NCBI GenBank assembly: GCA_007119345.1
Contig: SKPV01000040.1
Span: 1 to 14,265, forward strand
DNA from: Halovivax sp.
GTDB lineage: Archaea > Halobacteriota > Halobacteria > Halobacteriales > Natrialbaceae
DNA length: 14,265 nt
Direction: 5' to 3'
Every line of letters starts with the position of its first letter. Within the stretch, counting starts at the first letter, position 1. The position numbers and the translations under genes are program-made. The notes below the pieces were generated by a model that saw nothing but the letters and a program-made list of their open reading frames with translations, had not been told where the DNA came from and did no database searches. This document shows positions 1-6,295 of this stretch, piece after piece.

Positions 1-44
1 CGGTCGATGACGTGACGGAGGTCACCGTCTCGGACCGCAGCTGA
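1..44 (+). CDS. C-terminal end of an unidentified protein (partial)
   Basis: An open frame enters from the left edge (codons begin at base 3) and ends at a TGA at 42-44, encoding only VDDVTEVTVSDRS. The stop abuts the stop codon of the oppositely oriented IMPACT-family gene, which begins at base 45. Tail-to-tail packing without a gap is common in haloarchaea and is the main reason to believe the fragment is real. Too little is visible to propose a function. Confidence 0.35.
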   Translation, partial: VDDVTEVTVSDRS

Positions 45-653
45 CTAGTCGAGGACTGCGCGGCCGCTCGTCGCGCTCCGCAGGCGATCCCGGAGCGCCT
101 CGGCCTCGGCCACCGGCACCCGAACGTCGAAGGCGACGTCCGCGGCGTACTCGGCGTCGAACTCGTGGCCCTCGCTCTCCAGGATCCCGCGCACCGTCCC
201 GGAGTCGTCGTACGCGACGACCACGTCGATGCGCTCGTGCGGGCGCTCCTCGACCACTCCCGCCGCGTCGACGGCCTCCGTCACCGCCCGGCCGTAGGCC
301 GAAACCAGCCCCCCGATGCCGAGATTGGTCCCGCCGTAGTAGCGCGTGACGACGACGGCCACGTTCTCGAGGTCCCGACCCTGCAGCACGTTCAGCGCGG
401 GCTTGCCCGCCGAGCCCGAGGGTTCGCCGTCGTCGCTCGAGTACTCCCGGAGGAAGTCGCCGTCGGCGTCCGACCGGACCCGATAGGCGGGGACGTTGTG
501 GGTGGCGTCGTCGTAGCGCTCCCGGACGCGGTCGACGAACGCCTCCGCCGTGTCGACGGACTCGACGGGTCGCGCGTGGCCCAGGAACTCCGAGCCACGG
601 ACCTCGAAGCTCGCGGTGGCGGCCTCGTCGACGGTACGGTACGGGCCGCTCAC
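45..653 (-). CDS. IMPACT/YigZ-family protein (UPF0029)
   Basis: A 202-aa protein of the IMPACT/YigZ family. Its members share a conserved N-terminal fold and, in prokaryotes, a small ferredoxin-like C-terminal domain; bacterial and eukaryotic relatives are linked to translation and stress, but the archaeal role is not established. The family signature YYGGTNLGIGGLVSAYGR is at about residues 105-122, preceded by the conserved SDDGEPSGSAGKP loop (about 73-85). The C-terminal part (about 135-200) fits the DUF1949-like domain. I chose the GTG at 651-653 (MSGPYRTVDEA) because the family starts close to this point and a GGGGTGG sequence lies 6 nt upstream; the frame stays open much further but that part is Arg-rich shadow sequence. 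It converges on the + strand fragment at the left edge. The length is normal for the family. Confidence 0.93.
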   Translation of the reverse strand: MSGPYRTVDEAATASFEVRGSEFLGHARPVESVDTAEAFVDRVRERYDDATHNVPAYRVRSDADGDFLREYSSDDGEPSGSAGKPALNVLQGRDLENVAVVVTRYYGGTNLGIGGLVSAYGRAVTEAVDAAGVVEERPHERIDVVVAYDDSGTVRGILESEGHEFDAEYAADVAFDVRVPVAEAEALRDRLRSATSGRAVLD

Positions 654-796
654 CGATGGCCACCCCGGGGGGCACGGATGGGCCGGAGCCACAGCGGCGC
701 CCGATCGATCATGCGTGACCGTACGGCGGGTGGCGAAAAGAGTACGTCGAAGCGGACGGGGGTCGAATCCGCGAACGCGAGCGAGCGGGAGGAAGT

Positions 797-1537
797 TCAC
801 CGGGCCGGGCGACGGGAGCGGGCCAGCGCGGCGGTGAGGCTCGCCGCGAGCGCCAGCACCCCTGCGACGAGGCCGAATCCGGGGAGTCCGTCGTCGGCTG
901 CGTCGTCGTCGGCGGCGTCGCCGCCGGCGTCCTCGCCGAGTTCGTAGGTCGCCTCGAACCCGCCGAGGTCGGTGCCGGCGTCCCACGTCGCCGCCTCGCC
1001 GTCGGTCCGATCCGGTTCGGGCGTCGCGTCGGCGAGCGTGGCGCCGGTCGGCGCCACGAACACGAGCGGCCGATCGGACTCGTAGCCGCTGGCGAACGGT
1101 TCGGTGACGGTCAGCCGGTCGCCGTCGAGGGCGGCCAGACCCGACCAGTGGACCGAGACGGCGACGATGCCGCGATCTCCGTCGACGCGGACCTCGACCG
1201 AGCCGTCCGAGACCGACATGTCGCGGTCGGTCGCGGCCGCCGCGTCCGCGGCGATCGACGCCATCCGGTCGGCGAACCGGTCGGCGATCTTCTCGCGAGC
1301 GTCTCCGTCCTCACGCAGGTCCTCGAACGCCTCTCGCTCGTCGTCGCTCTCGAGGTCGTACGTGCTGACGAGCGTCACCGTCGCGTCACCGTCCGCGTCG
1401 AGGTCGACCACGAGCGCCGGATCGTCCGGCACCGGTTCCTGGCCGGCGGCGACGCCCGGAGCGAGCAGGCTCACCAGTACGAGCGTAGCGACCGCGACGA
1501 CGATCGGACGAGCGGCGGCGTGCCTACCTCCGATCAT
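797..1537 (-). CDS. PGF-CTERM-anchored surface protein with a DUF7345-like domain
   Basis: A 246-aa exported protein. Residues about 11-33 form a signal peptide (hydrophobic stretch ending in an Ala/Gly-rich cleavage region). Residues about 40-190 form an acidic extracellular domain that aligns by eye with the extracellular part of the regulator at 2415-3620; both contain an F.DR.-rich helix, a V.W.G.AA.DGD.L segment and a PEPD turn followed by a Trp. After an acidic linker comes LPGFG at about 218-222, a hydrophobic helix and an SRR-rich end. This is the PGF-CTERM tripartite signal, which in haloarchaea is processed by archaeosortase A and leads to lipid anchoring. The start overlaps the stop of the preceding coiled-coil gene by 4 nt (ATGA), so the two are almost certainly cotranscribed and coupled. 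Function is unknown; the DUF number is from memory. Confidence 0.85.
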   Translation of the reverse strand: MIGGRHAAARPIVVAVATLVLVSLLAPGVAAGQEPVPDDPALVVDLDADGDATVTLVSTYDLESDDEREAFEDLREDGDAREKIADRFADRMASIAADAAAATDRDMSVSDGSVEVRVDGDRGIVAVSVHWSGLAALDGDRLTVTEPFASGYESDRPLVFVAPTGATLADATPEPDRTDGEAATWDAGTDLGGFEATYELGEDAGGDAADDDAADDGLPGFGLVAGVLALAASLTAALARSRRPAR

Positions 1538-2259
1538 TCGTCGCCGGCGTCATCGGACTGGCCCTCGTCGTCGCCGTCACCCTCGTCGTCATCGACGCCG
1601 TCGCGGGGCGGCTCCTCGCGCGGCAGCTCCGCGGGCGGGCCGACTTCGCGGTCGTCGACGATCGACGCGCCGACGCTGTCGCCGGCGATCGACTGGGCGA
1701 TCGCGGCCACCTCTCCGCCGCCGAGCTCGTTCGCGCGGTCGCGGAGCTCCTCGACGGCGCTACCGTTCACGCCGGCCTCCTCGAGGACGTCAGCGTCGAG
1801 GCCGCCGGCGGTCTCGGCCGCCTGTGCCGCCTGGCGCTCGGCCGCCGCGGTCTCGGCCGCGAGTTTGGCCATCTCGGCCCCGTACTGGCCGTCGGTCAGC
1901 TCGCCGGCGTCGCGGCGCTCGTCGAGATCGGCCTTCCGCTCTTCGAGTTCGGTCAGGCGTTCCTCGACGTCCGCGAGGCGCTCGCCGACCACGTCGGCGG
2001 CCTCTTCCTGGGTCGCCGCGTTGGCGACCTGGATGCCGTAGGTGCGGTCGGCGACCTCGGCGTCGGTCTCGGCCGCCTGAGCGCCGACGACGCCGGAGAG
2101 CTGCTCGCCGGGCGTCGCGGATTCGTTCGCCGCCTGATCGTCGGCGTGTTCGTCGGCCTGTGCGTGCGTGACGGAACCCACGCCGGCCGCGGCGAGAGGG
2201 AGGGCCGCCAGCGAGGCGACCATCACCAGGGCCAGCGCGAGCGTGATGGTTCGATTCAT
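1534..2259 (-). CDS. Secreted coiled-coil protein of unknown function (DUF7096-like)
   Basis: A 241-aa exported protein. Residues 1-34 are a signal peptide. Residues about 84-115 (ADVVGERLADVEERLTELEER and on) and about 126-150 are strongly helical and fit an extracellular coiled coil, separated by a DAGELTDGQYGAEM turn. The last 35 residues are an extreme Asp/Glu tail with no membrane anchor, so it is released or held by partners. N-glycosylation sequons are at N45 (NES) and N165 (NGS). The ATG at 2257-2259 has an AGGAG 5 nt upstream and a strong TATA box at 2286-2295. It is the first gene of a two-gene operon with the PGF-CTERM protein. I believe it matches the haloarchaeal DUF7096 family, but the number is from memory; no enzymatic motif is visible. 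Confidence 0.82.
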   Translation of the reverse strand: MNRTITLALALVMVASLAALPLAAAGVGSVTHAQADEHADDQAANESATPGEQLSGVVGAQAAETDAEVADRTYGIQVANAATQEEAADVVGERLADVEERLTELEERKADLDERRDAGELTDGQYGAEMAKLAAETAAAERQAAQAAETAGGLDADVLEEAGVNGSAVEELRDRANELGGGEVAAIAQSIAGDSVGASIVDDREVGPPAELPREEPPRDGVDDDEGDGDDEGQSDDAGDE

Positions 2260-2285
2260 CGCAACTCCTGATAGTCGCCGGGGGA

Positions 2286-2295
2286 GTATATATAC
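2286..2295 (-). promoter_or_regulatory. TATA box for the coiled-coil/PGF-CTERM operon
   Basis: GTATATATAC is a self-complementary, near-ideal archaeal TATA element centred about 31 nt upstream of the ATG at 2259. A start site about 26 nt downstream leaves a very short leader that just includes the AGGAG motif at 2265-2269. It stands out in an otherwise GC-rich region. Confidence 0.7.
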
Positions 2296-2310
2296 GGCAG
2301 TTCATCAGTC

Positions 2311-2345
2311 CGGTTTATCGACCTTCAACCCGGTTTAACGATCTT
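2311..2345. repeat. Two direct repeats, 20-bp period, upstream of the operon TATA box
   Basis: CGGTTTATCGACCTT (2311-2325) and CGGTTTAACGATCTT (2331-2345) match at 13 of 15 positions and are exactly 20 bp apart, two turns of the helix. A third CGGTTT lies at 2365-2370. They sit just upstream of the TATA box at 2286-2295 as read on the - strand, the usual place for an activator site. The identity of the binding protein is not known from sequence. Confidence 0.55.
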
Positions 2346-2372
2346 TAAAATCGGTCGACGGGAACGGTTTGG

Positions 2373-2386
2373 ATCGGTCGACCGAT
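2373..2386. promoter_or_regulatory. 14-bp perfect palindrome, candidate operator
   Basis: ATCGGTCGACCGAT is a perfect 14-bp palindrome between the end of the winged-helix gene and the coiled-coil gene. Ten of its bases (ATCGGTCGAC) recur at 2350-2359, 23 bp away. Dyad symmetry suits a dimeric winged-helix regulator. GATCG-type words are frequent in this genome, so chance is possible. Confidence 0.4.
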
Positions 2387-2414
2387 ATTGACGCTCGTTG
2401 AGTGACCGGTTATG

Positions 2415-3620
2415 TTATATATCAGCTTCGTCCGCCTCTCGCTCTTCCCCGGGGAGCACGAGGACGTTCTCGCGGCCGATCCGGAACGACTCGAGGTCCC
2501 CGTCCTCCCGGAGGCCCGTGACGACCTGGCTCGTCTTCGCGTCGGTCCAGCCCAGCTCCTGGACGACCCGCTGTTGTTTCATCCGGCCGCCGCGCTCTTC
2601 GAGGAGGCCCAGGACCCGTTCCTCGTTGCTCAGGAACTCCGCGGGGTCCGGCCGCGGCGGTTCCTCGCCGTCGGAGTCCGCGTCCGTCCGATTCCGCTCG
2701 TCGCCCTCGGCGCCGGCTGCACCCGACGACGTCGATCCGTCGGCGTCGTCGGTCGAATCGACCGCCCCGCCCCGGCTCCGGGCCCACCACGCGATCCCGG
2801 CGACGGCGAGACCGACGGCCGCCAGCCCGCCGAGGACGAGCGCTGCGCTCGAAAAGAGCCCGTCGCTGGCGACGACGACGCGCGGCTCGCCGGAGACGAA
2901 GTCGGTTTCCGACCCGCGCCAGACGACGGTCCGCTCGCGTTCGTCGTCCGGCTCCGGCGCCACGGATCGGAGCTCGTACCCCTCGGGCCACGAGACCGCC
3001 AGCCGGGTATCTTCGTCGAGGTAGTAGCGATCGATCGCGTCGCCGGCGCGGAGTTCGTCGCCGTCGACGGCCGCGAACCCGTGCCAGGTGAACGAGTACG
3101 CGAGGACGCCGTACTCGCGCGCCAGCGATTGGCGTTCGGTGCGGACGTCGTAGCCGTCGGCGTGCATCGATCGACCCGTCGACGCGGCCGCGTTCTCGAC
3201 GGTCGAGTCGATCCGATCGGCGAACCGCTCGACGTAGGGATCCGGATCCTCGGCGACGTCGTCCTCGAGGTCCGCGAACGCCGCTTCCCCGTCGTCGTCG
3301 TCGAGCGCGACCAGGAACTGGATCTCCCACTCGGCCGACCCGTCCTCGGCGAGGACGACGTCGATCTCGATCCCGTCCGGATCGACCTCGTCGGGACCTG
3401 CGGCCGAGACGGGAGATTCCGTCACCGCGACGGACGTCGAGTCGGTCGATCCCGCCACCGCGGCGGGCGTCGAATCGCCCGAATCCGTCGCCGCGCCGGG
3501 GGGCGAATCGGACGGGAGTCCGGCGGCGACGGATGCCCCCGCGCCCGCAACCGAGAGGACGAGCGCCGCCGATACCGCGAGGAAAAGGACGGCTCCGACG
3601 GTGGCGACTCTGCCGGTCAT
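2415..3620 (-). CDS. Membrane-anchored winged-helix regulator with extracellular DUF7345-like sensor
   Basis: A 401-aa type I membrane protein. Residues about 8-33 are a signal peptide. A Ser/Thr/Asp-rich linker leads to an extracellular domain (about 80-250) homologous to the one in the PGF-CTERM protein two genes downstream. One membrane helix lies at about 257-280 (ALVLGGLAAVGLAVAGIAWW), followed by a long acidic linker and a cytoplasmic winged helix at about 329-391 (LSNEERVLGLLEERGG, then KQQRVVQELGWTDAKTSQVV as the helix-turn-helix, then the wing). This is the layout of a one-component transmembrane transcription regulator: outside signal, inside DNA binding. I recall the terminal domain as DUF7343. 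The ATG at 3618-3620 has GTTTAAG at 3644-3650, 27 nt upstream, so the transcript is probably leaderless. Ligand and targets are unknown; the operon just downstream is an obvious candidate. Confidence 0.87.
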   Translation of the reverse strand: MTGRVATVGAVLFLAVSAALVLSVAGAGASVAAGLPSDSPPGAATDSGDSTPAAVAGSTDSTSVAVTESPVSAAGPDEVDPDGIEIDVVLAEDGSAEWEIQFLVALDDDDGEAAFADLEDDVAEDPDPYVERFADRIDSTVENAAASTGRSMHADGYDVRTERQSLAREYGVLAYSFTWHGFAAVDGDELRAGDAIDRYYLDEDTRLAVSWPEGYELRSVAPEPDDERERTVVWRGSETDFVSGEPRVVVASDGLFSSAALVLGGLAAVGLAVAGIAWWARSRGGAVDSTDDADGSTSSGAAGAEGDERNRTDADSDGEEPPRPDPAEFLSNEERVLGLLEERGGRMKQQRVVQELGWTDAKTSQVVTGLREDGDLESFRIGRENVLVLPGEEREADEADI

Positions 3621-3643
3621 AGCCGTAGTCGTGACGAGGGCCG

Positions 3644-3650
3644 CTTAAAC
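3644..3650 (-). promoter_or_regulatory. TATA-like box for the winged-helix regulator gene
   Basis: GTTTAAG on the - strand is centred 27 nt upstream of the ATG at 3620, the spacing expected for a leaderless haloarchaeal transcript. The rest of 3621-3754 shows no gene. Confidence 0.5.
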
Positions 3651-3754
3651 GATACGGCTCGATCGGGCTGACTATTTACGCGACGGGGATAGCGAGCGCC
3701 GGCCGATTCGCGCGCCGACGGAACGAGTCCCGCGCACGGGCACGCCCGGATCGA

Positions 3755-4258
3755 TCACTGCAACTCGATCTTGCGGACGAACGCCAGATCCCGCACCTCG
3801 GTGATCAGCGCGCCGGGCAGGTCCTCGTCGGTGACGATGTAGAGGCGGGGTTCGTCGGTGAACTCGGGGTCCTCGCTGATGGTCTGGCGGATCGAGACGT
3901 CGTGGTCGGCGATGAGGGAGCAGACCGTGGCGACGACGCCAGTCGCGTCGGGATCTTCGACCTCGATCGCGAGCACGGTGAGGTCGAGGACGGGCGCGAG
4001 GTCCATGAGGCTGGGCACCTGCGAGATGTTCTGGAAGATCCGGCGTAACTCGTCGTCGTCGAGGATGACGTCGGTCGTCGAGTCGACCACCCGCCGGTCG
4101 ACGTCGACCTCGCGGGCGATTCCGGTGTTGGGGATCTCGATCCCGCCGGAGACCACCCGGCCCTCGTCGTTGACCGAGAACCCGCGCTCCAGCAGCAGGC
4201 GGATGACCGCCTGCTGGCTGGGCGAGCCCTCGAACTTCTCCATGATCTCGTCGAACAT
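3755..4258 (-). CDS. HTH-ACT amino-acid-binding regulator-like protein
   Basis: A 167-aa cytoplasmic protein. Residues about 10-75 resemble a winged helix-turn-helix (QQAVIRLLLERGFSVNDEGR, then IAREVDVDRRVVDSTTDVIL). Residues about 92-165 read as an ACT domain (LTVLAIEVEDPDATGVVATVCSLIADH, then a RLYIVTDEDLPGALITEV strand-helix). ACT domains bind small ligands, typically amino acids, so it is probably an amino-acid-responsive regulator; related archaeal proteins are annotated as amino-acid-binding or ACT-domain regulators of amino acid metabolism. I chose the ATG at 4258 (MFDEIMEKFEGSPSQQ) over the ATG at 4285, because the latter adds MWVAEKRFG, falls where the TATA element of a leaderless transcript should be (GATATG near 4283-4288) and is atypical of the family as I remember it. 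It is divergent from the zinc-ribbon gene. A link to the his genes further right is only conjecture. Confidence 0.85.
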   Translation of the reverse strand: MFDEIMEKFEGSPSQQAVIRLLLERGFSVNDEGRVVSGGIEIPNTGIAREVDVDRRVVDSTTDVILDDDELRRIFQNISQVPSLMDLAPVLDLTVLAIEVEDPDATGVVATVCSLIADHDVSIRQTISEDPEFTDEPRLYIVTDEDLPGALITEVRDLAFVRKIELQ

Positions 4259-4500
4259 GCCGAACCGTTTTTCGGCCACCCACATATCGTTCCCGCCGTG
4301 GCGGCGACGGCGGCCCGATCCGCCGCGCGGGCGAGGAAGCCGGACTGCGGCGAGGTGATCCGTTCCTCGGCGCTGGCCGTCGAACTCCCGAACGCTCGCC
4401 GGCCGCCGAGGTGCGCCGCGACCCCGTCCCCGCCGGCGATTCGCGACCTGCCGGTACCCTCGTGACAGGTATCCGTCGGTTATTGGCGTTCGACGATCGG

Positions 4501-4508
4501 TTTTTTAC
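4501..4508 (+). promoter_or_regulatory. TATA-like box for the zinc-ribbon gene
   Basis: TTTTTTAC, the only T-rich run in this divergent region, is centred about 28 nt upstream of the ATG at 4533, consistent with a leaderless transcript. The remaining 4259-4500 shows no gene. Confidence 0.6.
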
Positions 4509-4532
4509 CCCCCGCGTCGGTACTATCGGAAC

Positions 4533-5675
4533 ATGCGAGAACTCCGCAACTGCGACTTCTGCGCGGCCGAACCGGTCGGCACCTTCGAGGTGGTTCCCGG
4601 TGAACTGGAGCCGAGCGAGGCCGAGCGCCGGCGCGTCGTCCTCTGCGCCGACTGCAAGGCGCTGCTGGGCGAGCTGCTCGAACCGCTGCTCGCCCGCGCC
4701 GGTGCGTCGGCCTCGGTCGCCGGCGACGCCGGCGACGGCGCGTCGAACGCCCGCAGCGACGGCGAGGATGCGCCTGGTTCCGGCGGCGACGACGATCGTC
4801 GGGCGGCGGGCGATCGTATCGCGCCGTTCGGCGACGAGAGCCGGACGGCCACAGCTCGCGAGTCCGAGCGCGAGCGGGTCGAACGCGGACGCGCCGGTCG
4901 CGAGCGCCCCGCTCCCGACGACGGACGCGAGTCCCGGGACGAGAGCGGTGACTCGTCGGGCGACGACGGAACGACCGCGGCCGAAGGCGCCGACTCGACG
5001 ACCGAAGACGCGGCGACCGCGGCCGAGAGCGAGAGCGGCGACGGGCCGACGAGCGCCGGCGGGCACGGCGGCGTCACGGAGCGCGAGGAGAGCGTCGAGG
5101 ATGCGACGGCCGAGCTGCCGGACTACGAAGGGATCACGTTCACCGAGGAGGCGGCCGGAGACGATCGTTCCGAGGCGACAGCCGGTGACGGCGCAATCGC
5201 CGTCGATAGCGGAGAACCGGTCGACGGCGCGGGCGACGATGATGGCGAAATCGGCGTGGCCGTCGCCGACGAGGAGCCTGGCGATGGCGAGGGCCGCGCG
5301 GACGGGGCGGTCGACGACGATGGTCGCCCCCACGGAACTGTCGACGAAGACGGTCGCGCCCACGGGGCCGTCGACGACGGTCGCGCCGACGAGGCGGCCG
5401 GCACGCCGGACGTCGGGACGGACGCTGACGGCGGGGCGACGTCGACCGACGGGACCGCCGGCGGGACGGCCGCCCGCGCGAGGCGCACCCGTCGCGCGTA
5501 CGCGAAGGTCCTGCGGCTGCTCCGGAACCGGGAGTTCCCCATGCCCCGGTCGCAGGTCGAGGCGCTGGCGGCGGGCGCGTACGACCTCGAGGACCACGAG
5601 ATCGAGGCGATCCTCGAGCGCGCGATCGAGCGCGGCGAGTTCGTCGAGGACGGGAGCCAGCTCCGCCGGCCGTAG
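4533..5675 (+). CDS. Zinc-ribbon protein with long acidic disordered linker and helical C-terminal domain
   Basis: A 380-aa cytoplasmic protein of unknown function. The N-terminus has four cysteines in the pattern C7-x2-C10 and C38-x2-C41, a zinc-binding knuckle. Residues about 58-310 are low complexity, rich in Asp, Gly, Ala, Ser and Glu, and contain a Ser/Thr/Arg mixed region and a decapeptide repeat at about 257-286. Residues about 315-380 are ordered (ARRTRRAYAKVLRLLRNREFPMPRSQVEALAAGAYDLEDHEIEAILERAIERGEFVEDG) and look like a small winged-helix-type fold, with two helices and a short hairpin. No signal peptide or membrane helix is present. A nucleic-acid-related role is a reasonable guess from zinc ribbon plus basic helical end, but no family function is recognised. 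It is divergent from the HTH-ACT gene. Confidence 0.8.
   Translation: MRELRNCDFCAAEPVGTFEVVPGELEPSEAERRRVVLCADCKALLGELLEPLLARAGASASVAGDAGDGASNARSDGEDAPGSGGDDDRRAAGDRIAPFGDESRTATARESERERVERGRAGRERPAPDDGRESRDESGDSSGDDGTTAAEGADSTTEDAATAAESESGDGPTSAGGHGGVTEREESVEDATAELPDYEGITFTEEAAGDDRSEATAGDGAIAVDSGEPVDGAGDDDGEIGVAVADEEPGDGEGRADGAVDDDGRPHGTVDEDGRAHGAVDDGRADEAAGTPDVGTDADGGATSTDGTAGGTAARARRTRRAYAKVLRLLRNREFPMPRSQVEALAAGAYDLEDHEIEAILERAIERGEFVEDGSQLRRP
5301..5390 (+). repeat. Imperfect 30-bp tandem repeat inside the zinc-ribbon gene
   Basis: Three tandem units encode DGAVDDDGRPH, then GTVDEDGRAH, then GAVDDGRAD. Unit length is 30 bp (10 residues), the last one shortened by one codon. The repeat stays in frame and lies in the disordered acidic linker. 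It probably arose by slippage and could vary in copy number between strains. Confidence 0.7.
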
Positions 5676-5850
5676 GGGCGAAACGCGCGGAGCCGGCGGC
5701 CGCCGTTTTCGATACCGGTCGGGCTCGTGTCGGTGCTCGAGTGAGCGCCGGCTCGGTGCCAGGATGCGGGATCGAACCGGCTGCCGGCCGCCGACGGCGG
5801 ACAGCTGTCAGACCGGGGTCTGATTGTGTCTCGGCTGCAACGTTTCGAAC
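5676..5850. other. Gene-free interval
   Basis: No convincing gene is seen between the zinc-ribbon stop and the next start. It contains a - strand stretch at 5755-5780 reading GGTTCGATCCC followed by GCATCCTGGCACC, which resembles a tRNA T-loop plus 3' acceptor strand, but no complete tRNA can be folded around it. Confidence 0.3.
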
Positions 5851-6237
5851 GTGAGCGACGCTGGTGACGGTCGATCGCGGTTCGGCGGAGCGGGCGTCGT
5901 ACTCGCGGCCGTCCTGATCCTGACGCCGTCGATCCTGGCCGTCGGCGCTCTCGTCGGTCGGGCGCACGGACTCGGCGGGACGCTCGCGGCGGCCGTCCTC
6001 GTTCTCGGTGCGCTCGCGGCCGCGACGCTCCGGAACGGCGGGGACGGGGCCGAGGACGGGGAGTCCGCCACCGTCTGGGACGCCATCCCCCGCTGGCAGT
6101 ACGGCGGCCGCCACGTCGAGTCCGGCGGGACGAGCCGCGACGAGCAGGAGCGGGCGCTGGAGGAGGTCGAAGCCCAGGCCGAAACGATCGAACGGCTCGA
6201 CGTCGAGAACGCGGACGAGCCGCCGGGCGGGCGGTAG
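5851..6237 (+). CDS. Small two-helix membrane protein of unknown function
   Basis: A 128-aa protein. I chose the GTG at 5851 (MSDAGDGRSRFGG); an in-frame TTG at 5824 would add MCLGCNVSN, which is less typical. Two hydrophobic helices lie at about 16-36 (GVVLAAVLILTPSILAVGAL) and about 43-62 (LGGTLAAAVLVLGALAAATL), joined by a short loop. The remaining C-terminal half is acidic and soluble and contains VWDAIPRWQYGGRHVESGG and an EQERALEEVEAQAETIERL helix. The Trp/Tyr-rich motif followed by a helix looks conserved rather than random, but I cannot name the family. The gene converges on the copper ATPase, with 58 nt between their stops. A role beside the ATPase is possible but unsupported. Confidence 0.68.
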   Translation: MSDAGDGRSRFGGAGVVLAAVLILTPSILAVGALVGRAHGLGGTLAAAVLVLGALAAATLRNGGDGAEDGESATVWDAIPRWQYGGRHVESGGTSRDEQERALEEVEAQAETIERLDVENADEPPGGR

Positions 6238-6295
6238 CTGTTCGAGAGCGACGCGTCCGGCGACCGGCCGTTTCGACGCCCGATCGACGGTCGGC

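Noticed and set aside
758..775. T-loop-like GGGTCGAATCC upstream of the IMPACT-family gene
   Set aside because: It lacks the second T of the T-loop consensus, has no matching stem and no tRNA body.
2414..2422. TATA-like GTTATATAT at the 3' end of the winged-helix regulator gene
   Set aside because: It overlaps the stop codon and last codons of that gene and has no suitably spaced start codon on either strand; the element at 2286-2295 is better placed. A secondary promoter is not excluded.
4259..4285. Nine-residue N-terminal extension (MWVAEKRFG) of the HTH-ACT protein
   Set aside because: It falls on the expected TATA position for the ATG at 4258, and the internal start MFDEIMEKFEGSP is the usual family start as I remember it.
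3672..5597. 641-codon open frame on the - strand spanning the HTH-ACT and zinc-ribbon genes
   Set aside because: It overlaps two well supported genes in other frames and changes composition along its length with no recognisable domain.
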